A stretch of DNA of 64,000 bases, from positions 8,460 through 72,459 of the forward strand of contig NZ_JBOEFY010000072.1 of the NCBI RefSeq assembly GCF_050633145.1, written 5' to 3'. The DNA is from Kordia sp050633145 (GTDB lineage Bacteria > Bacteroidota > Bacteroidia > Flavobacteriales > Flavobacteriaceae). Below, in pieces: positions 56,554 to 64,000 of the stretch (positions are counted from its first letter, which is position 1; each line of letters starts with the position of its first letter). The notes below the pieces were generated by a model that searched no databases, was not told the origin of the DNA, and worked only from the letters and a program-made list of their open reading frames with translations. Made by a program: the position numbers and the translations under genes.

Positions 56554-56573
56554 GCTTCACATTTCTGTGAAGC
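56554..56573 (-). terminator. Minus-strand terminator after the right tRNA fragment
   Basis: GCTTCAC (56554-56560) pairs with GTGAAGC (56567-56573). On the minus strand a T-rich run follows (opposite 56541-56553). It lies directly downstream of the tRNA-derived att copy on that strand, as a tRNA terminator would. Confidence 0.65.
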
Positions 56574-56586
56574 CCTTTAGATACTT

Positions 56587-56629
56587 GTAGCGAGATCGGG
56601 AATTGAACCCGAGACCTCCGGGTTATGAA
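56587..56629 (-). repeat. attR: Right attachment site: second 43-bp tRNA 3'-half repeat
   Basis: Identical in all 43 bases and orientation to 12808-12850. The next bases toward the tRNA 5' side (56630 onward) do not form a D arm or an acceptor partner (AGCGAGA expected), so this is again only a 3' half. In a simple single insertion, one junction should keep a whole tRNA; here neither does. Confidence 0.9.
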
Positions 56630-56702
56630 CTCAATTACTAAAATAATCATATCTGATTATCAGTTAATTAACTTTTTAAAACCCTACTTATAATAGACAA
56701 TC

Positions 56703-56725
56703 TATATGCGTTTGTATATGCGTTT
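56703..56725 (+). repeat. Second pair of arm-like direct repeats outside the island
   Basis: TATATGCGTTT at 56703-56713 and again at 56715-56725 (12-bp period), about 75 bp to the right of the 43-bp att copy. The layout mirrors the TGTTGTACC pair inside the left end of the island, but with a different sequence, as expected for a different integrase. Confidence 0.45.
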
Positions 56726-57064
56726 AGATTTTTATCATTTGATGATTAATAATGTTCAAATATAGTAAAAATCTGCAATGATTTTTTTTAATTTATGTTA
56801 TACTTGTCTGGCACTAATGAATACAAGCACATTTTTTCTAATCTGCTGTCCAAGCCTAGATAATTATTATTCGTTATCTGATTTCTTAATTTTTTAAATC
56901 AAAAGTGGACATCAGGTTGTGAGATTTCGAGTTAGACAAATTAACTTTTAATCTTGAAAAAAAGAAACAGGACTTACAGTTCATCAATTAATTAAAAAGC
57001 AGTAGAATTAAAAATAATTGACCTTATTAATTTTTTATTTATATTTAACTCTTAAATATTTTAA

Positions 57065-57769
57065 ATGATGAATCTCCCCATAATTGCTGGTACACTAGCT
57101 TCAATGTTGCATGTTATTTCTGGTCCAGATCATTTGGCTGCAGTTACACCTCTAGTTATAGAAACTAAAAGGAAAGCATGGAAAATTGGCTTATTTTGGG
57201 GAATTGGGCATTTGTTAGGAATGCTTTTAATAGGTGTTTTATTTATTTTGTTTAAAGATATTATTCCTATTGAAACTATTTCAGAATATAGCGAACAGTT
57301 AGTTGCGATTGTTTTAATTGGTGTTGGTCTTTGGGCATTTTACCGTATTTTTAATGAGAAAAAGAGACATCAGCTACCACATGTACATACTGAAACTGAA
57401 ACGTATGCACATATTGATGAACACGAGTATAATCATAAAGAAAGTCACCAACATACACATGATAAAATTGTAAAGCAAAACGTTCTATCTTCTTTAGGAA
57501 TTGGCTTTCTGCATGGACTAGCAGGTGTAGCACATTTTTTATTATTATTACCAGTATTAGGTTTTAAAGATAACTTTGATGGTGCTCAATACATCATAGG
57601 ATTTGCAGTAGGAACAGTACTAGCAATGTCTGCATATGCTTTAATTTTAGGAAAATTAGCGTCCTATTCAAAGCATCAGCATAATGGTAATTTCTTCAAA
57701 GGTATTCGATTTGCAGGTGGATTATTTGCTATTGTGATTGGCTTTTATTGGCTGTATTTAAGTTTGTAA
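57065..57769 (+). CDS. NicO/UreH-type nickel (cobalt) transporter
   Basis: 234 residues with about six membrane helices. The N-terminus holds H16 and the metal-transporter motif GPD22H23LAAVTP, followed by WGIGH50LLGML. After a cytoplasmic loop very rich in His (HVHTETETYAHIDEHEYNHKE, then HQHTHD) comes a second half with GFLHGLAGVAHF. This fits nickel/cobalt carriers of the NicO/UreH/HupE group. It converges on the hyp operon, which needs nickel for [NiFe] hydrogenase. Metal specificity is inferred from that context. Confidence 0.8.
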   Translation: MMNLPIIAGTLASMLHVISGPDHLAAVTPLVIETKRKAWKIGLFWGIGHLLGMLLIGVLFILFKDIIPIETISEYSEQLVAIVLIGVGLWAFYRIFNEKKRHQLPHVHTETETYAHIDEHEYNHKESHQHTHDKIVKQNVLSSLGIGFLHGLAGVAHFLLLLPVLGFKDNFDGAQYIIGFAVGTVLAMSAYALILGKLASYSKHQHNGNFFKGIRFAGGLFAIVIGFYWLYLSL

Positions 57770-58852
57770 ATCACAAATTACTAATCTATGATTCCCTGTA
57801 TCTGCGATAAACAATTTATCGCCTTCGGTAGTAATTGAAAATGGCCAATAAATAGCACTACTAGTTCCATGCATATTTGCTTTAAACTCACTGCTAATAT
57901 TAAAGTTTGGTCTTCCTATTAAAGCATCTGCATTTTTATTATTTTCCTTCGGAATATCATTGAATACAAGAATTCGGCTATTTCCTGTATCATTTACCAA
58001 AATACCATCTTTGTAAAAACAGGCATCATACGTCCAATTTAAAGTGTTGGATTCTGGTGCTAATCTAAATTGATTTTGACCAGCATTATCAAAATTGTCT
58101 TGTCCAATAATAATATTCGCAGGTTTACTAAAAGCATCATTTTTATTATTCCAAACTAGAACTCTGTAGAATTGTGTATCAGCAATAGCTAAAACGCCTT
58201 TTTTGCTTACCTTAATTGAATAAGGCCAAATAGGTTCATTGTTTTCGTAATCACGAGTTTTGAAATTCAACTTTCCTATGACTTTATCTGCTTCTACAAA
58301 ATTTTCTGTAGGAATGCTATCAAAGAATAAAACACGTCTGTTTCCTGTATCTGCAATCCACAGGTTCTTTCCGTCAGAAAAGACACCATAAGGCCAATTT
58401 AAAGTATTTGCTTCTGGATTCGCAGCTTGCCCTTTTACATTAGGTTGATTGTTTTCAAAATTAGGTTGCCCCAACACAACATCAGCTGGTTGTGCATTTG
58501 TTGTTGGTATTGTGTGCCATATCAATACACGATGATTCCAAGCATCAGCAACAACTAGTCTTTTTCCATCGCTCCAAATACCAGAAGGATAATGCAAGGT
58601 CTTTGAAGATACATCTGAATTTGAATTTCTGCCAGAATCTGCAATCGCTTCTTGACCTAAAATAACATCAGGTTCTTTAAATTCTGAAGTAGGAATACTA
58701 TTCCAAATGAACACACGGTTTTGTCCAGTGTCTGAAACAAATAACATATTATTAGCTACAAAGACACCTCTTGGTGCTAAAAATGGTTTATGCTTTGAGC
58801 CTTTAAAAATATAAGAATTGGTAACTTTGTTACCTAAAGTAGTATAGTCCAT
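57758..58852 (-). CDS. NHL-repeat beta-propeller protein of the hyp operon
   Basis: 364 residues made of about six NHL-type blades, each with a D-T/A-x-N-x-R-V-L/I-x-W/F pattern (for example VSDTGQNRVFIWN, VADAWNHRVLIWH, IADTGNRRVLFFD, IADTQFYRVLVWN) alternating with VILGQxxF-type strands. No signal peptide. It is the last gene of the minus-strand hyp operon, 3 bases after hypE, and its end overlaps the transporter gene by 12 bases. NHL propellers bind partner proteins; an accessory role in hydrogenase assembly or regulation is inferred from position only. Confidence 0.8.
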   Translation of the reverse strand: MDYTTLGNKVTNSYIFKGSKHKPFLAPRGVFVANNMLFVSDTGQNRVFIWNSIPTSEFKEPDVILGQEAIADSGRNSNSDVSSKTLHYPSGIWSDGKRLVVADAWNHRVLIWHTIPTTNAQPADVVLGQPNFENNQPNVKGQAANPEANTLNWPYGVFSDGKNLWIADTGNRRVLFFDSIPTENFVEADKVIGKLNFKTRDYENNEPIWPYSIKVSKKGVLAIADTQFYRVLVWNNKNDAFSKPANIIIGQDNFDNAGQNQFRLAPESNTLNWTYDACFYKDGILVNDTGNSRILVFNDIPKENNKNADALIGRPNFNISSEFKANMHGTSSAIYWPFSITTEGDKLFIADTGNHRLVICDLQT

Positions 58853-58855
58853 AAA

Positions 58856-59917
58856 TTAGCAAATTCTAGGTAATTGTTCTCCTGGAAGCATACTAACAAC
58901 ACGTTTTCCGCCAATAGCACTTTCCATTATTACTTGTTTAGGGTGTGCTTCAACAACAGTTCCTATAATTTTTGCGTGTTTACCGTTATTGTCTTTTTGT
59001 AGCGTTTCTAAAAGTTGGTCAGCAATAGAAGCATCTACAAAACTTAAAAACAAGCCTTCATTAGCAACATATAATGGGTCTAAACCTAATAATTCGCAAG
59101 CACTTGCAACCTGATTATCTATTGGTAAATCACGTTGTGCAATATCAATCCCAATATTAGAGGATAGCGCAATTTCTTTTAAAACAGTAGCTACACCACC
59201 ACGAGTTGGATCTGTTAACAAATGAATGTCTTGCCCAAACAATTCAAGTAAGTTTATAATGGTGTGATTTAAATTTACTGTATCACTTTCAATTGTTGAA
59301 TCAAATTCTAGACCTTCACGAACAGACATAATTGCCATTCCGTGTGTTGCTATGTTTCCACTAACGATAATTTTGTCGCCAACTTTTATGTTTTTTTCAC
59401 TGATATTTGCTTTAGGATGAATGTTACCAACACCTGAAGTATTGACGAATATTTTATCTCCTTTTCCTTTTTCAACAACTTTAGTATCTCCAGTAACAAC
59501 TTTTACTCCTGCTTTTTCACAAGCATATTTAATAGCAACTAAAATCTCCCAAAATTCAGTCATTTTTAGTCCTTCTTCAATAATAAAGCTTAAGGATAAA
59601 TATTTAGGAATAGCGCCACACATAGCCAAATCGTTAACTGTACCATTAACTGCTAATTCTCCAATATTTCCGCCAGGAAAAAAAATAGGTGAGACTAAAA
59701 AACTATCAGTAGAGAATGCCATTTTTCCATTCATTTCTAGGAAAGCACCATCATGTCTTTCATCAAGAATATCATTACTTAATAAATCGAAAACACCGCT
59801 ATCTAACAGTTTATTTGTTAATGTGCCTCCACTACCATGACCAAGTGTTATAACATCAAAGTCTAACTTAGGCATTGGACATTGCAATTGCATTCGTAAT
59901 TTTTTTGAATCCGACAT
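58856..59917 (-). CDS. hypE: Hydrogenase maturation protein HypE
   Basis: 353 residues, full length. The PurM-like start has LGHGSGGTLTNKLL, then the ATP-binding region with FSTDSFLVSPIFFPGG and a glycine-rich VTGDTKVVEKG. It ends EQLPRIC with Cys353 as the last residue, the thiol that HypF carbamoylates and HypE dehydrates to cyanide for the [NiFe] centre. It lies 23 bases after hypD and 3 bases before the NHL gene. Confidence 0.95.
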   Translation of the reverse strand: MSDSKKLRMQLQCPMPKLDFDVITLGHGSGGTLTNKLLDSGVFDLLSNDILDERHDGAFLEMNGKMAFSTDSFLVSPIFFPGGNIGELAVNGTVNDLAMCGAIPKYLSLSFIIEEGLKMTEFWEILVAIKYACEKAGVKVVTGDTKVVEKGKGDKIFVNTSGVGNIHPKANISEKNIKVGDKIIVSGNIATHGMAIMSVREGLEFDSTIESDTVNLNHTIINLLELFGQDIHLLTDPTRGGVATVLKEIALSSNIGIDIAQRDLPIDNQVASACELLGLDPLYVANEGLFLSFVDASIADQLLETLQKDNNGKHAKIIGTVVEAHPKQVIMESAIGGKRVVSMLPGEQLPRIC

Positions 59918-59940
59918 TTAAGGGGTTATTTGATTAAAAA

Positions 59941-61035
59941 TTAAGCTTCGATTAAGCCAGAGAAATGATAGTAAGCTGCACAAGCACCTTCACTACTAAC
60001 CATTGGTGCGCCAAGAGGAAATGAAGGTTTACATTTTTTACCAAATTGAGCACACTCAAAAGGTTTTTTAATGCCTTTCATTATTTGACCAGATATACAA
60101 TCTGGATGTTCTGGCGCTTCCTCAATAGTGATAGAAAACTTTTTATTGGCATCAAAATTGGCGTATTTTTCTCTTACAGCGTAACCGCTTTCTGGAATTT
60201 CACCAATACCACGCCAAATCTGGTTTTTAATTTCAAAAACATCAGAAATGATTTTTTGTGCTTCAATGTTACCTTCTTCTCTAACGATTCTCGAATATTG
60301 ATTTTCAACTTTAGCTTTATTGGCTTCTAATTGGCGAAGCACCATCAAAATACCTTGTAGTACATCTAAAGGTTCAAAACCTGTAACAACTATTGGGACT
60401 TCGTGTTTTTCGGATATAGGATAATACTCAGCATTTCCCATAATAGTACACACATGACCTGCAGCTAGAAAACCATCTATCTTACTTTCATCATCATCAA
60501 TCACCGCTTTTATTGCTGGTGGCACCAATACGTGAGATGCTAAAATAGAATAGTTTTTTAAATTTCTTCTGTGCGCGTGAATAACAGATAATGCGTTTGC
60601 TGGTGCAGTAGTTTCAAATCCTACAGCAAAAAAAACAACTTCTCTATCAGGATTATCTTCTGCAATCTTTACAGCTTCTAAAGGCGAATATAAAATACGA
60701 ATATCTGCACCTTTTGCTTTTGCTTCCAACAAATTAATTTTAGAGCCAGGAACACGAAGCATATCACCAAACGAGCATAAAATCACGTTTTCATTTAATG
60801 CTAAATGAATGGCTTTATCTATTAAATTTAAAGGTGTTACACATACAGGACAACCTGGACCGTGAATCATAGTCACCTCTTTTGGTAACATATCTATAAT
60901 TCCGTTTTTAACTAAGCTGTGCGTTTGTCCGCCACAAACTTCCATAATAGACCAAGATTGCGTTACAGTTTTCTTAATTTCTTCGAGATATTGTTTTGCT
61001 AATTCAGGATCTCGATATTCTTTCATATACTTCAT
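59941..61035 (-). CDS. hypD: Hydrogenase maturation protein HypD
   Basis: 364 residues, full length. Key Cys positions: C34 in EVCGGQTHS, and C62 and C65 in GPGCPVCVTP. The C-terminal iron-sulfur region is CAQFGKKCKPSFPLGAPMVS followed by EGACAAYY. HypD with HypC carries iron and receives cyanide and CO to build the Fe(CN)2CO unit. It lies 18 bases after hypC. Confidence 0.95.
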   Translation of the reverse strand: MKYMKEYRDPELAKQYLEEIKKTVTQSWSIMEVCGGQTHSLVKNGIIDMLPKEVTMIHGPGCPVCVTPLNLIDKAIHLALNENVILCSFGDMLRVPGSKINLLEAKAKGADIRILYSPLEAVKIAEDNPDREVVFFAVGFETTAPANALSVIHAHRRNLKNYSILASHVLVPPAIKAVIDDDESKIDGFLAAGHVCTIMGNAEYYPISEKHEVPIVVTGFEPLDVLQGILMVLRQLEANKAKVENQYSRIVREEGNIEAQKIISDVFEIKNQIWRGIGEIPESGYAVREKYANFDANKKFSITIEEAPEHPDCISGQIMKGIKKPFECAQFGKKCKPSFPLGAPMVSSEGACAAYYHFSGLIEA

Positions 61036-61053
61036 ACTAGCACCTTTTATAAA

Positions 61054-61377
61054 TTATTTATCCATGCGTTTAGTGACTTCATCTAATGAAATCTCTCCAG
61101 AAACTGTATCTTCAGGTATATAGTTATCCACATCTACCAAATCACCCAATTCACCAATTTCTTTTAGGTATTTAAAGGTTTTTTTTGCTTCTTCTTCATC
61201 CACTTTACTTATGGCAACACCAACGTGAACTAACACATAATCTCCAATATCTGCAGATGGTAACATCTCTAAACTGGCTTCTTTGGTGATACCTCCAAAA
61301 TTAACCTTTGCCATTCGTAATGCACCACCGTATTGTAGTTCAATACTCTTTATTTTTCCTGGGATTGCTAAACACAT
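61054..61377 (-). CDS. hypC: Hydrogenase maturation chaperone HypC
   Basis: 107 residues starting MCLAIPGKIKSIE, the invariant HypC start in which Cys2 becomes the N-terminal iron ligand after Met removal. LPSADIGDYVLVHVGVAI follows the OB-fold pattern. The acidic C-terminus (VDVDNYIPEDTVSGEISLDE) is longer than in the E. coli protein. It lies 4 bases after hypF and 18 bases before hypD. Confidence 0.95.
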   Translation of the reverse strand: MCLAIPGKIKSIELQYGGALRMAKVNFGGITKEASLEMLPSADIGDYVLVHVGVAISKVDEEEAKKTFKYLKEIGELGDLVDVDNYIPEDTVSGEISLDEVTKRMDK

Positions 61378-61381
61378 TTCT

Positions 61382-63634
61382 TTAATTTTTTATATGTTGT
61401 TGATACATCAATTGTCCAAATGATATATTCTCATCATTAGCAGACAATTTACGATTTAATTTTAAATTTAATTTTTCTTTTTTCATCATGCGCATTAATA
61501 TTGAAACTAATAATGAGTTTTGAAAAACACCTCCACTACAAGCAATCGTTTTTATTTGATTCTCCTTAGCAATTTTTATAATAGATTTGGCTAATGTATA
61601 GATAAAACTGTAAGCCAATCGTTCTTTGCAAAACCCTTCTCTATACGCTTTTACAATTGCCTCAATAATATACTTTGATGGAACTCTATCATAGGTTTTT
61701 TTATGTAAAAAATCAATGTAATAGCTTTTAGAATAAGTGTTTGCGCAATTTTCAAGTCGCATAGGAGCTTCAGCTTCAAAGGTGTTAATATCCACAATAT
61801 TTAATGCCGAAGCTACTGCGTCAAATAGTCTACCTACTGAGGAAGTTTTTAAGGTATTCGTTTTAATAGTTTTTGAATAGATACTCCATTCTGTTTTAGA
61901 AAATTTATGCTTTATAATAGCTTTAGAATCATCATCTAAAAGAGTAAACAATGCCAGTCGTGGTTCTTTTGCCATTTTATCATTCGCTAACCAATCGTAA
62001 TATTCAAAGTGGGATAATCTTTCTATTCCATTATTTTGATAAGTGAAAAACTCACCTCCCCAAATAGCATTATCAGTTCCTAAGCCAGTTCCATCCCAAA
62101 TGACACCTAATATTTTTTCTTTGGAAGCAAATAGATTATGCTCTCCTAATACACTTGCAAAATGTGCTTTATGATGTTGAATTCCCTGAATACTAGTATT
62201 CCATTCTGAAGCAAATTCGTTTCCAAGAATGCTACTTTGGTATTGCAAATGTTTATCAATAAGAATAGTTCTCGGTTTTGTTTCAAACAAATCTACATAT
62301 TGGCTAATCGTTGCCTTGTAACGTTCTAAAACATCATAACTATCGAGATTTCCGAAATATTGACTCACATATGTTTGCGCATTAGGAACAAATGTAAAAG
62401 TGCTTTTCAAATGTGCTCCCATAGCTAAAATGGATTCTCTAGACTTGATCTTAGCGTTAATATAATTTGGTGCTAAACCTCTTGAACGTCTCAGTAAAAT
62501 TTTCTGTTCGTTGGCAAACCTAACCACAGAATCATCTTGGGGAAACTGAATGTCGAGGTTGTGATGCAAAAAATAATCAGCAATGTCCTTTAATTGCTTA
62601 TTCGCCTCTTTCTCTATTGAAATAATTGGTGAACCATGACTATTCCCACTTGTACAAACCATTGGTTTATTCAAGGTTTTTATAATCAATTCTAATACAC
62701 TAGACGATGGGAGCATCACACCTGTTTGATTTAAATTTGGCGCGATAGCATTTACCGAAATACTTATATTTTTAGTGTTTTTAAGAATTACAATTGGTGC
62801 AATTCTAGATTGCAAAGCTGTTTCTTCATAAGAAGATAATTCAAATTCTTTTTTAATTAATTCAATTGAAGGATATAAGACAGCAAATGGTTTATTGGGT
62901 CTTTTCTTTCGTTCCCTTAACCCTTTAATGGCTTCTGGATTAGAAGCATCACAACACAACACATAACCGTTGGTATTTTTAATTGCTATAATTTTTCCTT
63001 CGGAAAGCAATTGAGAGACCTTGCTAATACTATCTTCTTTAATACTATCTCCTAAATTATTTGTTAAATATAATTGCACACCACAGGTTGAACAAGAATT
63101 GGTTTGCGAATGAAATCGTCTGTCATTTGGATTGGTATATTCTTCATCACAATCACTACACATTTTAAAATTAGCTATTGAAGTGTGTGCTCTTTCAAAA
63201 GGAAACTTTGTGGTAATTGAATAACGTGGTCCGCAATGTACACAAGTTGTAAAAGCGTAATTAAAGCGTCTATTTTCTGGATCAGTAATTTCAGTTTTAC
63301 AAGCTTTACAAACTGCAAAATCTGGTGTTAATGGTATATTTATTTGTGTATTTGATTTAGAAGGAATAATGTTAAAAACATCATGTTCAACATAAATATC
63401 TTCCTCAATTGTATACGATGTTATTACTGCAACTTCTGGTTTCTTATTAAGAATAGCTTCAAAAAAATCGTTTGCTTTTTCTTTTGAAGCATTACAATAA
63501 ATAATAACCCCGTTTTCATTATTTGAAACAAAACCTAACAGTTGGTGTTCTATAGCAAGATTAAAAATAAAGGGACGAAATCCAACTCCTTGAACACGTC
63601 CTTTAATTTGTATTTTAAATGTTTTATTCACCAA
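61382..63634 (-). CDS. hypF: Carbamoyltransferase HypF
   Basis: 750 residues, full length. Order: acylphosphatase domain (GRVQGVGFRPF at 12-22); two zinc fingers with C109/C112, C131/C134, C159/C162 and C181/C184; YrdC/Sua5 domain (IIAIKNTNGYVLCCD, then RERKKRPNKPFAVLYP); and the Kae1-like domain (VIWDGTGLGTDNAIWGGEF, HHKAH, and late CSGGVFQNSLL). HypF makes thiocarboxamide on the HypE C-terminal Cys from carbamoyl phosphate. All zinc cysteines are present. It lies 10 bases after the hypB stop and 4 before hypC. Confidence 0.96.
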   Translation of the reverse strand: MVNKTFKIQIKGRVQGVGFRPFIFNLAIEHQLLGFVSNNENGVIIYCNASKEKANDFFEAILNKKPEVAVITSYTIEEDIYVEHDVFNIIPSKSNTQINIPLTPDFAVCKACKTEITDPENRRFNYAFTTCVHCGPRYSITTKFPFERAHTSIANFKMCSDCDEEYTNPNDRRFHSQTNSCSTCGVQLYLTNNLGDSIKEDSISKVSQLLSEGKIIAIKNTNGYVLCCDASNPEAIKGLRERKKRPNKPFAVLYPSIELIKKEFELSSYEETALQSRIAPIVILKNTKNISISVNAIAPNLNQTGVMLPSSSVLELIIKTLNKPMVCTSGNSHGSPIISIEKEANKQLKDIADYFLHHNLDIQFPQDDSVVRFANEQKILLRRSRGLAPNYINAKIKSRESILAMGAHLKSTFTFVPNAQTYVSQYFGNLDSYDVLERYKATISQYVDLFETKPRTILIDKHLQYQSSILGNEFASEWNTSIQGIQHHKAHFASVLGEHNLFASKEKILGVIWDGTGLGTDNAIWGGEFFTYQNNGIERLSHFEYYDWLANDKMAKEPRLALFTLLDDDSKAIIKHKFSKTEWSIYSKTIKTNTLKTSSVGRLFDAVASALNIVDINTFEAEAPMRLENCANTYSKSYYIDFLHKKTYDRVPSKYIIEAIVKAYREGFCKERLAYSFIYTLAKSIIKIAKENQIKTIACSGGVFQNSLLVSILMRMMKKEKLNLKLNRKLSANDENISFGQLMYQQHIKN

Positions 63635-63644
63635 TAATAAAAAA

Positions 63645-64000
63645 TTATGCTTGTTGTTTTTGTTTCACTTTTTCAACCAACCAATCGCACCATTGGTCAA
63701 TACCTTCTTCAGACAATGAAGAAATTTGAATGACTTCTAATTCATGATTTACTTCATGAGCGTCTTTAGTTACTGCTTCGACAGAAAATGGTAAATAGGG
63801 CAGAAGGTCTGATTTTGATACTAACATCATATCACTTGTTAAAAACATGCGTGGGTATTTTTTAGGCTTGTCATCACCTTCTGTTGTTGCCATTAGTGTC
63901 ACACGGTAATCTTCTCCTAAATCAAAAGATGCTGGACATACTAAATTACCAACGTTTTCTATGAAAAGTAAGTCAATATTTGGCAAATCGAATTGGTCTA
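63645..64000 (-). CDS. hypB: Hydrogenase nickel-insertion GTPase HypB (C-terminal part)
   Basis: The frame stays open to the window end; the TTG at 63986 is only an internal Leu, since upstream codons still read DQFD before LPNIDLLFIENVGNLVCPAS. About 118 residues are visible. They include the FIENVGNLVCP motif, LGEDYRVTLMATTEGDDKP, the GTPase base-recognition region (MLVSKSDLLPYL) and the SSLSEEGIDQW end. The P-loop and N-terminal metal-binding region lie outside the window. HypB with HypA inserts nickel into the hydrogenase large subunit. Confidence 0.93.
   Translation of the reverse strand, partial: DQFDLPNIDLLFIENVGNLVCPASFDLGEDYRVTLMATTEGDDKPKKYPRMFLTSDMMLVSKSDLLPYLPFSVEAVTKDAHEVNHELEVIQISSLSEEGIDQWCDWLVEKVKQKQQA

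Larger units (their letters stand above)
56183..57064. other. Non-coding right boundary region of the island
   Basis: About 880 bases without a convincing gene. In order: end-of-operon hairpin (56190-56211), A/T-rich leader, right arm-type repeats (56516-56537), minus-strand terminator (56554-56573), right 43-bp tRNA-derived att copy (56587-56629), and a different repeat pair (56703-56725). About 330 bases of A/T-rich DNA then precede the nickel transporter gene. Confidence 0.7.

Noticed and set aside
63645..63986. A short complete gene starting at the TTG at 63986
   Set aside because: The reading frame continues upstream to the window edge and the sequence is the C-terminal part of HypB.

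Overview
This AT-rich window reads as a chromosome segment of a marine-type Flavobacteriaceae bacterium (Bacteroidota; genus not resolved). The support is giant leucine-rich-repeat surface proteins, a type IX secretion (Por) C-terminal sorting domain, Bacteroidota-style tyrosine integrases, a TAnnTTTG-type promoter box and very AT-rich codon use. No rRNA gene, complete tRNA gene or CRISPR array is visible.

Layout. (1) 1-12428: two tandem paralogous LRR repeat proteins, the first cut by the window start and the second containing a 38-N assembly gap, followed by a small secreted protein with a T9SS sorting tail. (2) 12808-56629: a 43.8-kb integrated island bounded by identical 43-bp direct repeats. 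Each repeat is the 3' half of a CAU-anticodon tRNA. The integrase gene lies just inside the left end, and a shared 22-bp arm-type repeat lies inside both ends. (3) 57065-64000: a nickel-type transporter convergent with a hydrogenase maturation operon (hypB-F-C-D-E plus an NHL beta-propeller). The right-hand 43-bp repeat also lacks the tRNA 5' half, so this part may belong to a second island stacked at the same tRNA.

Inside the island, from left to right: the integrase, an unknown protein and an HNH nuclease. Next come two parallel modules (16719-24603), each with a large paralogous Gly/Ser-rich protein, a cell-wall hydrolase (Cys-His amidase-like in one, M15 zinc carboxypeptidase in the other) whose N-terminus carries N-x-W motifs, and a small membrane protein or lipoprotein. 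They look like carrier/effector/immunity sets for attacking other bacteria. Then follows a plasmid- or ICE-like core (24652-44874): Dam methylase, RadC/JAB protein, two convergent tyrosine recombinases beside a second tRNA 3' fragment, an aberrant PLP decarboxylase, small HTH proteins, a TraG/HerA-like ATPase, a VWA protein and membrane proteins. It is interrupted by an unknown four-gene cassette (32495-36763). Last is a tightly coupled seven-gene operon (45012-56182).

That operon is the strongest candidate for an undescribed system. Its first three genes form an ABC-3C-type set: an effector with a nuclease-like ExK motif, a middle component and a DUF3732-like ABC ATPase with a zinc hook. The next four encode a GHKL ATPase, a 1320-residue protein combining phosphoribosyltransferase-like, GAF-like and GHKL-like regions, a small receiver-like protein and a two-helix membrane protein. 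This suggests a nuclease defence system joined to a nucleotide-sensing, two-component-like signalling module. All functional statements come from reading motifs; no database search was run.
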